Assembly (NCBI GenBank): GCA_003457065.1
Contig: DMJQ01000041.1
Span: 284-5,450 of the forward strand
DNA from: Clostridiales bacterium
GTDB lineage: Bacteria; Bacillota; Clostridia; Tissierellales; Sedimentibacteraceae
Reading direction: 5' to 3'
Length of the DNA stretch: 5,167 bases
Of this stretch, positions 1-5,167 are shown one piece after another. The position numbers and the translations under genes were made by a program. The notes under the pieces are model-generated. The model searched no databases and was not told the DNA's origin. It was given only the letters and a program-made list of their open reading frames with translations. Each line of letters starts with the position of its first letter. Positions within the stretch are counted from its first letter, which is position 1.

Positions 1-373
1 TTTCATCAGCGTTCATTATTTTTCCTTCTGCGATTCCGGCTTTGATTACAAGTGTGTCATTGCTTGTTTTAGCAAAGTCATTTGTAATTTTTGCTGCAGA
101 TACTTCGTCTTCAAAGGACATTGCAATTGCGTTTGGTCCTTCCAGACTTGTTGTTATATCTTTGTATCCTAATTCTTCAAATGCAAGACGCATCAGAGTG
201 TTTTTGTATACCTTGTATTCAACTCCTGATTCTCTGCATTTATTTCTTAATTCAGTAACTTTTTCGACTGTTAAACCTTTGTATTCAACCAATACAACTG
301 ATTTTGCATTTCTCAGCTTTTCTGTTATATCGCTGACTACCTGTTTTTTCTGTTCTAAAACTGATTGATTCAT
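1..373 (-). CDS. rplJ: 50S ribosomal protein L10, N-terminal part (gene continues beyond base 1)
   Basis: L10 is the base of the ribosomal stalk. It binds 23S rRNA through its N-terminal domain and carries L7/L12 dimers on its C-terminal helix. The window shows 124 codons from the ATG at 373-371; the usual length is about 165-175 residues, so roughly the last quarter is missing. It begins MNQSVLEQKKQVVSDITEKL and contains the L10-family stretch VLVEYKGLTVEKVTELR (about residues 27-43), followed by YKVYKNTLMRLAFEE (about 53-67), the rRNA-binding part of the fold. AAGGAGGTG at 382-390 leaves 8 nt to the ATG, which fixes the start. A 171-nt gap separates it from rplA and holds an L10 leader and attenuator, so expression is probably autoregulated. 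rplL is expected next, outside the window. The identification is firm. Confidence 0.95.
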   Translation of the reverse strand, partial: MNQSVLEQKKQVVSDITEKLRNAKSVVLVEYKGLTVEKVTELRNKCRESGVEYKVYKNTLMRLAFEELGYKDITTSLEGPNAIAMSFEDEVSAAKITNDFAKTSNDTLVIKAGIAEGKIMNADE

Positions 374-400
374 GTGCGGTACACCTCCTTATAAAAGAAT

Positions 401-430
401 AAAAGAAAAATCTCTCCGCAGACGAAGAGA
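401..430 (-). terminator. Intrinsic terminator in the rplJ leader (attenuator)
   Basis: On the minus strand TCTCTTCG (430-423) pairs over its full 8 bases (one G·U) with CGGAGAGA (418-411) around the loop TCTG, and TTTTTCTTTT follows at 410-401. This has the form of a factor-independent terminator placed before the rplJ ribosome binding site. It uses bases 416-423, which also form the 3' arm of the L10-leader closing helix, so the two cannot coexist. In B. subtilis the rplJL leader is known to be controlled by L10(L12)4 through transcription attenuation; a similar role here is inferred. Confidence 0.8.
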
Positions 431-492
431 AATTGATTTTTATCTCACCTCGGTTGGATATTTAAACTCCTTAGAGTACCAACTGTCTGCGG
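416..492 (-). promoter_or_regulatory. L10 leader RNA (rplJL autoregulatory element)
   Basis: Read on the minus strand, this is a closed multi-stem RNA 43 nt upstream of rplJ. The closing helix pairs CCGCAGAC (492-485) with GTCTGCGG (423-416), 8 of 8. Inside it, GTTGG (457-453) lies on the 3' side and CCAAC on the plus strand at 479-483 gives a second helix. A third small hairpin has ACTC (477-474) pairing with GAGT (469-466) around the loop TAAG. A fourth pairs GAGA (446-443) with TCTC (430-427). Position, helix order and sequence match the known L10 leader family, whose ligand is the L10(L12)4 complex. Binding was not tested here. Confidence 0.88.
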
Positions 493-544
493 TATATTTA
501 ATTGTGGCTTAATTATCAATTAATATAGTAATAGTTCTTACGTA

Positions 545-1243
545 CTATTCAGCCAGTTTAGATGTATTCAGCTTAAGTCCAGGTCCCATTGTGCTTGCTA
601 TTACACAGCTCTTGATATATTTACCTTTAGATGCTGTCGGTTTTGCTTTAGCAATAGCCTGCATTATTGTTCTGATATTGTCAACCAGTTTTTCGGCACC
701 GAAAGATTTTTTTCCTACAGGAACATGAATTATATTTGTTTTATCAAGCCTGTATTCAACCTTACCAGCTTTAATCTCCTGAATAGATTTCGCTACATCA
801 AATGTAACTGTACCTGATTTTGGGTTTGGCATTAATCCCTTAGGTCCTAACACTCTACCAAGTCTTCCAACAACACCCATCATATCCGGAGTTGCAATTA
901 CAACGTCAAAATCAAACCAGTTCTCTTTTTGAATTTTGTCAGCCAGCTCAGCTTCACCTACATAATCAGCACCTGCTTCTTGGGCCTCTTTAGCTTTATC
1001 GCCTTTAGCAAATACCAATACGCGAACTGTCTTACCTGTTCCATGCGGAAGAACTATAGCTCCTCTTACTTGTTGGTCTGCATGTCTTGAATCTACGCCT
1101 AATTTAACGTGCAATTCGATTGTTTCGTCAAAGTTGGCTTTTGCTGTTTCAAGCATTGTTCCTACGGCTTCTTCTAAGTCGTATAATTTTAATTTGTCAA
1201 TTGTCTTAATACTGTCTTGATATTTTTTTCCTCTTTTTGGCAT
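545..1243 (-). CDS. rplA: 50S ribosomal protein L1
   Basis: L1 forms the mobile L1 stalk of the large subunit, binds 23S rRNA helices 76-78, helps release E-site tRNA, and in many bacteria represses its own mRNA. The protein is 232 residues, the usual full length. The L1 signature lies near residues 120-148 ([20 protein letters not shown], then NPKSGTVT). The C-terminal part has the typical [18 protein letters not shown] stretch at about 161-178. AAGGAGG at 1251-1257 sits 7-8 nt before the ATG at 1243. It follows rplK by 55 nt, and that spacer holds an L1-site mimic. The gene ends in TAG, with no terminator before the rplJ leader. The identification is firm. Confidence 0.97.
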   Translation of the reverse strand: MPKRGKKYQDSIKTIDKLKLYDLEEAVGTMLETAKANFDETIELHVKLGVDSRHADQQVRGAIVLPHGTGKTVRVLVFAKGDKAKEAQEAGADYVGEAELADKIQKENWFDFDVVIATPDMMGVVGRLGRVLGPKGLMPNPKSGTVTFDVAKSIQEIKAGKVEYRLDKTNIIHVPVGKKSFGAEKLVDNIRTIMQAIAKAKPTASKGKYIKSCVIASTMGPGLKLNTSKLAE

Positions 1244-1250
1244 ATCATTA

Positions 1251-1290
1251 ACCTCCTTAGTGGTCTAACAGCCCTTAAGGCCTCCCACAG
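1251..1290 (-). promoter_or_regulatory. Putative L1-binding autoregulatory RNA in the rplK-rplA spacer
   Basis: On the minus strand GTGG (1288-1285) pairs with CCAC (1263-1260), and GCC (1281-1279) pairs with GGC (1273-1271) around a UUAAG loop. The asymmetric internal loop between them has GAG on one side and TGTTAGA on the other. The string GTGGGAGG followed later by a CCAC closing strand resembles the L1 site of 23S rRNA as I recall it for E. coli (GGUGGGAGGC with AAAUACCACC). The rplA Shine-Dalgarno AAGGAGG starts 2-3 nt after the closing strand, so L1 bound here could block rplA initiation. L1 binding is inferred from this similarity. Confidence 0.68.
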
Positions 1291-1298
1291 TGCCATTA

Positions 1299-1724
1299 CT
1301 ATTTTTCTACTGTAACGCCCATGCTTCTTGCAGTACCTGCCACAAGGCTCATAGCTGCTTCTATTGTATTAGCGTTTAAATCCGGCATTTTTATTTTTGC
1401 GATTTCTTCGCATTTTTCTTTAGAAAGTGTTGCTACTTTCTTCTTGTTTGGTTCTCCAGAACCCTTTTCAATTCCTATTGCCTTTTTGATTAGAACTGCT
1501 ACTGGCGGAGTCTTTGTGATAAATGTAAATGATCTATCTTGATAAACAGTTAACACAACCGGTATGATCATACCTGCCTGATCTGCTGTTTTTGCATTAA
1601 ATTCTTTACAAAATCCCATTATATTCACACCATGAGGTCCTAATGCTGTACCAACCGGTGGAGCTGGAGTAGCCTTTCCTGCTGGTATCTGCAATTTAAC
1701 TATAGCTGTTACTTTTTTAGCCAT
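1299..1724 (-). CDS. rplK: 50S ribosomal protein L11
   Basis: L11 binds the GTPase-associated centre of 23S rRNA together with L10, and is needed for RelA-type stringent sensing and for thiopeptide sensitivity. The protein is 141 residues, the standard length. The N-terminal domain has [20 protein letters not shown] (residues 11-30), including the proline-rich segment that contacts thiostrepton-like drugs. The C-terminal rRNA-binding domain ends in [20 protein letters not shown] (about 121-140). AAGGAGGTG at 1732-1740 precedes the ATG by 7 nt. It lies 47 nt after nusG and 55 nt before rplA, consistent with one transcript. I see nothing abnormal in it. The identification is firm. Confidence 0.97.
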   Translation of the reverse strand: MAKKVTAIVKLQIPAGKATPAPPVGTALGPHGVNIMGFCKEFNAKTADQAGMIIPVVLTVYQDRSFTFITKTPPVAVLIKKAIGIEKGSGEPNKKKVATLSKEKCEEIAKIKMPDLNANTIEAAMSLVAGTARSMGVTVEK

Positions 1725-1760
1725 ATTGTTGCACCTCCTTCATACGAAACGCATGTATCT

Positions 1761-1786
1761 ATTGAAAAGTATTAAACTTTTTCAAT
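1761..1786. repeat. AT-rich inverted repeat across the nusG stop codon
   Basis: ATTGAAAAGT at 1761-1770 pairs with ACTTTTTCAAT at 1776-1786 with one bulged base, around a 5-base loop that contains part of the nusG TAA codon. On the transcript this is a 10-bp A/U-rich hairpin. No U-tract follows on the minus strand, so it is not a convincing terminator. It may act as a processing or stability hairpin between nusG and rplK, or be a coincidence of AT-rich sequence. Confidence 0.35.
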
Positions 1787-2299
1787 CTGATCATAATCAA
1801 GCTCGATAAGAGTTTCTCTTCCGAACATTGATACAAAAGCTTTAATTTTTCTTTTTTCCTGACTGATGCTCTCGACAGCACCTATAAAGTCTTCAAAAGG
1901 TCCTTCTTTTACCTTGATGGTATCTCCCGGTACAAGTTCTATTGCAGGAAGTCTTTCAACAACACCAAGTGCTTTCACTTCTTCATCTGTCAACGGAACA
2001 GGTTTTGATCCGGGACCTACAAATCCGGTTACGCCCCTCGTGTTTCTTACAAGATACCAAGATTCATCAGTCATTATCATTTTAATTATTACATAACTCG
2101 GGAACATTTTTCTTTCTTTCATTTTCTTCTTGCCGTTTTTAACTTCCAGAACTTCCTCAACCGGCACTCTTACTTCGAAAATAGCATCCTGCATTTCTCT
2201 ATTTTCTACCAACTTTTCGATGTTTGCTTTTACTTTGTTCTCATGTCCCGAATACGTATGAACAACATACCATCTTGGTCCCTGTGATTCTTGCTTCAT
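1772..2299 (-). CDS. nusG: Transcription termination/antitermination factor NusG
   Basis: NusG binds the clamp helices of RNA polymerase, modulates pausing and elongation, and in bacteria can link polymerase to the ribosome or Rho. The protein is 175 residues, the normal length for the Gram-positive form. The NGN domain covers about residues 9-115, with RWYVVHTYSGHE at 9-20, MFPSYVIIKM at 65-74 and the family signature NTRGVTGFVG at 86-95. A C-terminal KOW domain runs from about 122, with the core VPGDTIKVKEGPFEDFIGAV at 123-142. AAGGAG lies 8 nt before the ATG at 2299. It starts 15 nt after secE, the usual secE-nusG pairing. It is intact and firmly identified. Confidence 0.97.
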   Translation of the reverse strand: MKQESQGPRWYVVHTYSGHENKVKANIEKLVENREMQDAIFEVRVPVEEVLEVKNGKKKMKERKMFPSYVIIKMIMTDESWYLVRNTRGVTGFVGPGSKPVPLTDEEVKALGVVERLPAIELVPGDTIKVKEGPFEDFIGAVESISQEKRKIKAFVSMFGRETLIELDYDQIEKV

Positions 2300-2314
2300 A
2301 CCCTATGCTCCTTC

Positions 2315-2527
2315 TTATACAATCAATGCAACCAAATTCTGGAATATGATATCCAGACCCCAGATTACAAGCGTCATAGCAAAAGTTGTAGCAAGCACTA
2401 CTATAGTGTAATTTCTTAATTCCTTTTTAGTAGGCCAATTAACCTTTTTTAATTCAGACTTTACACCTTTGAAATAATTACTTACACGAGTTGTAAATTT
2501 TGGTTTTTCATTTTCTATATTTGACAT
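2315..2527 (-). CDS. secE: Preprotein translocase subunit SecE
   Basis: SecE clamps around SecY in the inner-membrane SecYEG channel and is essential for protein export. With the ATG at 2527 the protein is 70 residues, the short single-span form typical of Gram-positives. An amphipathic segment at about residues 15-40 holds the SecE signature GVKSELKKVNWPTKKEL (21-37). It is followed by one hydrophobic membrane span at about 41-66 (TIVVLATTFAMTLVIWGLDI and on). A TTG start at 2542 would add MRCWQ but would overlap the Shine-Dalgarno itself, so the ATG is preferred. It sits 20 nt after rpmG and 15 nt before nusG. Confidence 0.94.
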   Translation of the reverse strand: MSNIENEKPKFTTRVSNYFKGVKSELKKVNWPTKKELRNYTIVVLATTFAMTLVIWGLDIIFQNLVALIV

Positions 2528-2534
2528 TTGCCAA

Positions 2535-2540
2535 CACCTC
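2535..2540 (-). promoter_or_regulatory. secE ribosome binding site (decides the start)
   Basis: GAGGTG on the minus strand lies 7 nt upstream of the ATG at 2527-2525. The alternative TTG at 2542-2540 shares a base with this motif and so could not use it. This supports the 70-residue SecE rather than the 75-residue version. Confidence 0.75.
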
Positions 2541-2547
2541 AATACGG

Positions 2548-2697
2548 TTATTTTGTTTCCTTGTGAAGAGTATGTTTTCTACAGAACTTGCAATATTTGT
2601 TTAACTCTATTCTTTCAGGACTTTCTCTTTTGTTCTTTTCTGTATCATAATTTCTTTGCTTGCACTCTGTGCAGGCCAACTTAACTGCTACTCTCAT
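2548..2697 (-). CDS. rpmG: 50S ribosomal protein L33, zinc-ribbon form
   Basis: L33 is a small protein of the large subunit near the E site. The 49-codon gene runs from ATG at 2697 to TAA at 2550-2548 and reads [20 protein letters not shown] at its start and [16 protein letters not shown] at its end. Two CxxC pairs, Cys9/Cys12 and Cys36/Cys39, make this the zinc-binding (C+) version; zinc-independent paralogues lacking these cysteines are known in Firmicutes. Length is exactly that of the family. GGAGGTG lies 5-7 nt before the ATG. It heads the rpmG-secE-nusG-rplK-rplA-rplJ run and has a promoter about 50 nt upstream. Confidence 0.95.
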   Translation of the reverse strand: MRVAVKLACTECKQRNYDTEKNKRESPERIELNKYCKFCRKHTLHKETK

Positions 2698-2745
2698 TTC
2701 AACACCTCCAGACCCTTATTCGCCATAAGACTCGTTATCCAATAT

Positions 2746-2774
2746 AAGATATCATAAAACATTTTAGCTGTCAA
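2746..2774 (-). promoter_or_regulatory. Proximal sigma-A-type promoter of the rpmG operon
   Basis: TTGACA at 2774-2769 is a perfect -35. A 17-bp spacer separates it from the -10 TATCTT at 2751-2746 (4 of 6 matches). The predicted start is near 2738-2740, giving a leader of about 40 nt before rpmG. Spacing and position are ideal; the -10 is the weaker half. Confidence 0.68.
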
Positions 2775-2786
2775 TAATTTTATTTT

Positions 2787-2831
2787 TTATGCGCCTTGAT
2801 TTTCCATATAACACACAAAATTTTCATTCAC
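2787..2831 (-). CDS. Possible 14-codon leader ORF upstream of rpmG
   Basis: GTG at 2831-2829 opens a reading frame encoding MNENFVCYMENQGA and ending in TAA at 2789-2787. AGGAG lies 9 nt before it, but that Shine-Dalgarno is buried in the 3' arm of the terminator-like hairpin at 2838-2860. Another start, ATG at 2827, opens a 15-codon frame (MKILCVIWKIKAHKK) with poorer spacing. No homology is recognised and short ORFs arise by chance. It is listed because its ribosome site coincides with a candidate attenuator. Confidence is low. Confidence 0.18.
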   Translation of the reverse strand: MNENFVCYMENQGA

Positions 2832-2832
2832 T

Positions 2833-2860
2833 AAAAAAAGCTCCTGCAAAGCAAAAGCTT
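2833..2860 (-). terminator. Terminator-like hairpin between two promoters, upstream of rpmG
   Basis: On the minus strand AAGCTTTTGC (2860-2851) pairs with GCAGGAGCTT (2847-2838), 10 bp with two U·G wobbles and a UUU loop, and TTTTT follows at 2837-2833. This is a good intrinsic terminator shape. It begins only about 15 nt downstream of the start predicted for the promoter at 2882-2910. It could be an attenuator of the rpmG operon, the end of a roughly 45-nt small RNA, or the original terminator of tuf. The plus strand lacks a comparable T-tract. Confidence 0.75.
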
Positions 2861-2881
2861 CTTTAATAAAAATTACAGTTT

Positions 2882-2910
2882 ATTTTACAATATTATATAA
2901 CGTATGTCAA
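2882..2910 (-). promoter_or_regulatory. Distal sigma-A-type promoter upstream of rpmG
   Basis: TTGACA (2910-2905) is a perfect -35, the spacer is 17 bp, and the -10 is TAAAAT (2887-2882), 5 of 6 matches. The predicted start is about 2874-2876. This is the strongest promoter match in the window, yet it fires directly into the hairpin at 2838-2860. Confidence 0.78.
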
Positions 2911-2959
2911 CACTTTTCTTATGTTTTTACTAAATAAAGTAAAAAGTATTTATTCCAGG

Positions 2960-3027
2960 AAAAAAATTAAAGGGGACAGCCCGCACTGTCACAAAAATCG
3001 TGTGATAGTGGGACAATCCCCGTTTAA
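2960..3027 (-). terminator. Long imperfect hairpin after tuf (terminator, possibly a REP-like repeat)
   Basis: Starting 7 nt after the tuf stop, GGGGA and the following 16 bases (3021-3001) pair with the arm at 2972-2993, interrupted by a bulge and two mismatches. The outer TTAAA/TTTAA bases (3027-3023 with 2971-2967) lengthen the stem. The minus strand then reads TTTTTTT at 2966-2960, so it should end tuf transcription. The GGGGACAGCCC and GTGGGACAATCCCC ends resemble dispersed palindromic repeats often seen in clostridial and other genomes; that repeat identity is an inference from its look. Confidence 0.7.
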
Positions 3028-3034
3028 CCTCAAA

Positions 3035-4228
3035 TTATTTAATTATTGACGTAACAACTCCTGAACCAACTGTTCTTCCGCCTTCTCTTATAGCGAATCT
3101 TAATCCTTCTTCAATTGCTATCGGATGGATTAATTCAACTATAAATCTTGCGTTATCTCCAGGCATGCACATTTCTGTTCCTTCTTCAAGGTCGATTTGT
3201 CCTGTGATGTCTGTTGTTCTGAAATAGAACTGTGGTCTGTATCCGTTAAAGAAAGGTGTATGTCTTCCGCCTTCTTCTTTAGTCAGAACGTAAACTTCTG
3301 CATTGAATTTTGTATGTGGAGTTATTGTTCCCGGTTTTGCAAGAACCTGACCTCTTTGGATTTCATTTCTCTGAACACCTCTTAAAAGAGCTCCTATGTT
3401 ATCTCCTGCCTGTGCCTGATCAAGTAATTTCTTGAACATTTCAACACCTGTACAGGTTGTTTCTGTTGGTTCTTCACTTAATCCAACGATTTGGATCTTA
3501 TCCTGTACTTTTAATACTCCTCTTTCAACTCTTCCTGTTGCAACTGTTCCTCTTCCTGTGATTGAGAACACGTCTTCTACCGGCATCAGGAATGGTTTGT
3601 CAATGTCTCTTTCTGGTGTTGGTATCCAGTCATCAACTGCCTGCATTAATTCAAGGATTTTATCTCCCCATTCGCTTGTAGGATCTTCAAGAGCTTTTAA
3701 TGCTGAACCTTTGACGATAGGAGTGTTGTCTCCGTCGAATTCATATTCAGAAAGTAATTCTCTTACTTCCATTTCAACTAATTCGATTAATTCGTCGTCA
3801 TCAACCATGTCTCCTTTGTTTAAGAAAACAACTAATCTTGGAACACCAACCTGTCTTGAAAGAAGGATGTGCTCTCTTGTCTGAGGCATAGGACCATCAG
3901 CTGCTGATACAACCAGTATACCACCGTCCATCTGAGCTGCACCTGTGATCATGTTCTTTACGTAGTCAGCATGGCCTGGGCAGTCAACGTGTGCGTAGTG
4001 TCTGTTTGGTGTTTCATACTCAACGTGAGAAGTTGAAATAGTGATTCCTCTTTCTCTTTCTTCCGGAGCTTTGTCGATGTTATCGAAAGCTATAGCTTCT
4101 CCTGTGCCGTATCTTTCATGCAGTGTTTTTGTAATTGCTGCTGTTAAAGTAGTCTTGCCATGGTCAACGTGGCCAATTGTTCCTATATTAACATGCGGCT
4201 TGCTTCTTTCATATTTTTGCTTTGCCAT
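3035..4228 (-). CDS. tuf: Translation elongation factor Tu
   Basis: EF-Tu is the GTPase that brings aminoacyl-tRNA to the ribosomal A site. The protein is 397 residues, full length. Domain 1 holds the P-loop GHVDHGKT at 19-26, switch I with RGIT at 60-63, switch II DCPGH at 82-86 with the catalytic histidine 86, the base-recognition NKGD at 137-140, and SAL at 175-177. Domains 2 and 3 follow, with [13 protein letters not shown] (225-237) and the C-terminal [24 protein letters not shown] has glycine where E. coli and B. subtilis have cysteine; this position varies in the family. AGGAGG at 4237-4242 is 8 nt before the ATG. It lies 51 nt after tRNA-Thr with no terminator between, so both probably share one promoter. 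The identification is firm. Confidence 0.98.
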   Translation of the reverse strand: MAKQKYERSKPHVNIGTIGHVDHGKTTLTAAITKTLHERYGTGEAIAFDNIDKAPEERERGITISTSHVEYETPNRHYAHVDCPGHADYVKNMITGAAQMDGGILVVSAADGPMPQTREHILLSRQVGVPRLVVFLNKGDMVDDDELIELVEMEVRELLSEYEFDGDNTPIVKGSALKALEDPTSEWGDKILELMQAVDDWIPTPERDIDKPFLMPVEDVFSITGRGTVATGRVERGVLKVQDKIQIVGLSEEPTETTCTGVEMFKKLLDQAQAGDNIGALLRGVQRNEIQRGQVLAKPGTITPHTKFNAEVYVLTKEEGGRHTPFFNGYRPQFYFRTTDITGQIDLEEGTEMCMPGDNARFIVELIHPIAIEEGLRFAIREGGRTVGSGVVTSIIK

Positions 4229-4279
4229 ATTAATTTCCTCCTGGAATATTTTAATATTATGATTTTTATGCCCTCAATT

Positions 4280-4355
<76 letters not shown>

Positions 4356-4387
4356 ATTATGTCAACGCTTTAAAATTGTTAATGTAA

Positions 4388-4416
4388 ATTATATCAACAA
4401 ACTAATAATAAATCAA
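4388..4416 (-). promoter_or_regulatory. Sigma-A-type promoter of tRNA-Thr/tuf
   Basis: The -35 TTGATT (4416-4411) and a perfect -10 TATAAT (4393-4388) are separated by 17 bp. The predicted start is near 4381, leaving about 25 nt before the mature 5' end of the tRNA for RNase P removal. No other convincing promoter lies between this and the tuf start. Confidence 0.8.
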
Positions 4417-4437
4417 TAGTAAAATTAACACAATTGC

Positions 4438-4525
4438 AAAAAATAAGGGCTGCCGCATCAGACGACCTTGTTTCATCCTAATCCGTGCCCGAATGACAGC
4501 CGTTTTATAACCGCTGATGCAGCAG
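4438..4525 (-). terminator. Long structured terminator after the sigma factor gene
   Basis: On the minus strand CTGCTGCATCAG (4525-4514) pairs with CTGATGCGGCAG (4461-4450), 12 bp with one U·G. Inside, an 11-nt bulge is followed by a second imperfect helix, CGGCTGTCATTC (from 4502 down) with GGATGAAACAAGGTCG, around a 12-nt loop. CCCTTATTTTTT follows at 4449-4438. It begins 13 nt after the sigma factor stop and ends before the tRNA promoter. The 76-nt folded part is much larger than a usual terminator, so it may be an inserted palindromic element or a structured RNA. Confidence 0.72.
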
Positions 4526-4538
4526 TCTCTTAATTTAT

Positions 4539-5167
4539 CTAATCCATTAATTTTTCCCTGTTGTTGCCGATTTTCTTCTTGACTCTCTGCAGTGCATTGT
4601 CTATTGATTTAATATTTTTGTGAAGCGCAGCGGATATTTCTTCGTAGGACTTGCCCTTGCCGTATTCAGTCAGAACTGCCCTTTCAAATTCACTTAAAAG
4701 TTCCGATGCTTTAATGTAGTATTGATTTTTTTCCTCTTCACAAATCAATACATTTTCTGGATTCAGTTTTTCCAGATCCGCATATTCCTCCAGCAGTGTA
4801 TACTCAGCATCACTGTTTGAGAAATCATAATATGATGTTTTTTTGTTTAACATTTCATATGACTTTGCCTTCCTTATGGCAGAGATTATCTGCCTTCGGA
4901 TGCACACCTCAGCGTAGCCCTTAAAGCTGTTTTTATAGCTGTCATCATAGCTGTTAACTGCTTTAATCAGACCAATCATAGCTTCCTGAAACAAATCATC
5001 GATACTTCCGCCGATAATAAAAAAGGAGCTTGCAATCCTTTTTATTATAAACGTGTATCTTTTATATAAACACCTTTCTGCGTTTTCGTTGCCATCTTTT
5101 ATTTTGTGAATTAGTTCCTCATCAGAAAAAGTATCGTATTCCTGTTTATAATAATTTAAATTATTAT
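4539..5167 (-). CDS. sigH: SigH-family RNA polymerase sigma factor, 5' end cut by the window edge
   Basis: This factor directs RNA polymerase to alternative promoters. In B. subtilis SigH (Spo0H) drives early stationary phase, competence and sporulation genes. The frame is open to the edge with 208 codons visible, beginning at base 5165, against 218 residues in B. subtilis, so only a few residues are missing. Sigma region 2 covers about residues 29-99 (DDLFQEAMIGLIKAVNSYDD, then CIRRQIISAIRKAKS). Region 4 covers about 152-200, with SELLSEFERAVL and the helix-turn-helix KSYEEISAALHKNIKSIDNA, very close to B. subtilis SigH there. A TTG at 4994 would start inside region 2 and is not credible. 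Regions 2 and the linker (about 103-145) differ markedly from sporulation SigH, so its regulon may differ. Its place upstream of rpmG-secE-nusG matches SigH genes elsewhere. Confidence 0.86.
   Translation of the reverse strand, partial: NNLNYYKQEYDTFSDEELIHKIKDGNENAERCLYKRYTFIIKRIASSFFIIGGSIDDLFQEAMIGLIKAVNSYDDSYKNSFKGYAEVCIRRQIISAIRKAKSYEMLNKKTSYYDFSNSDAEYTLLEEYADLEKLNPENVLICEEEKNQYYIKASELLSEFERAVLTEYGKGKSYEEISAALHKNIKSIDNALQRVKKKIGNNREKLMD

Noticed and set aside
42..368. Plus-strand 108-codon frame
   Set aside because: It lies wholly antisense to rplJ, which is a clear family member. No ribosome site or homology supports it.
491..519. Possible rplJ promoter: TTGATA (519-514), 17 bp, TATACC (496-491) on the minus strand
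   Set aside because: Its start would fall near 484, inside or past the 5' arm of the L10 leader, destroying the conserved closing helix. The -10 is also poor.
509..523. TTAATT/AATTAA inverted repeat between rplA and the L10 leader
   Set aside because: It is all A/T, only 6 bp, with no following U-tract. It is not a terminator and is likely compositional.
3432..3884. Plus-strand 150-codon frame
   Set aside because: It lies antisense to tuf; the codon bias of a highly expressed gene often leaves the opposite frame open. The other plus-strand frames inside rplK, nusG and tuf are rejected on the same grounds.
4359..4364. TTGACA directly upstream of tRNA-Thr
   Set aside because: A matching -10 would lie inside the tRNA, and none is visible at 16-18 bp. 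The promoter at 4388-4416 explains the unit.
4539..4994. TTG at 4994 as the start of the sigma factor gene
   Set aside because: It would begin in the middle of sigma region 2, and the frame is open and clearly homologous upstream to the window edge.

Overview
This 5.2 kb window is a housekeeping region from an AT-rich member of the Firmicutes, almost certainly class Clostridia. Every gene lies on the minus strand, so the biological reading direction is from base 5167 down to base 1. Gene order is a SigH-family sigma factor (5' end cut by the window edge), tRNA-Thr(GGU), tuf, rpmG, secE, nusG, rplK, rplA and rplJ (3' end cut by the window edge). The clostridial assignment rests on the sigH to rpmG-secE-nusG-rplKA-rplJ order, strong AGGAGG ribosome binding sites, low GC, and protein sequences of Gram-positive type. 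I cannot name a genus. The sigma factor is clearly diverged from the SigH of model spore-formers.

Bases 4438-5167 hold the end of the sigma factor gene and a long structured terminator. Bases 3035-4416 hold a clean sigma-A promoter, tRNA-Thr(GGU) and tuf. The tRNA-Thr/tuf pairing is also seen in E. coli (thrT-tufB). Bases 2698-3034 form the only non-coding stretch over 300 bases outside the structured leaders. It holds a long imperfect hairpin just after tuf, a strong sigma-A-type promoter, a terminator-like hairpin starting about 15 nt after that promoter's predicted start, a possible 14-codon leader ORF, and a second sigma-A-type promoter close to rpmG.

Bases 1-2697 hold rpmG, secE, nusG, rplK, rplA and rplJ, tightly spaced and apparently co-transcribed. 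They encode ribosomal proteins L33, L11, L1 and L10, the SecE translocon subunit and the NusG elongation factor. Two RNA control sites are visible. One is an L1-binding-site mimic between rplK and rplA, resembling the L1 site of 23S rRNA. The other is an L10 leader upstream of rplJ whose closing helix shares bases with an intrinsic terminator, which is an attenuator arrangement.

I found no mobile gene, CRISPR array, defence system or unknown coding system. The protein content is ordinary. What deserves a second look is the RNA and regulatory layer: the rpmG leader, the two long hairpins, the two r-protein autoregulation sites, and the diverged sigma factor.
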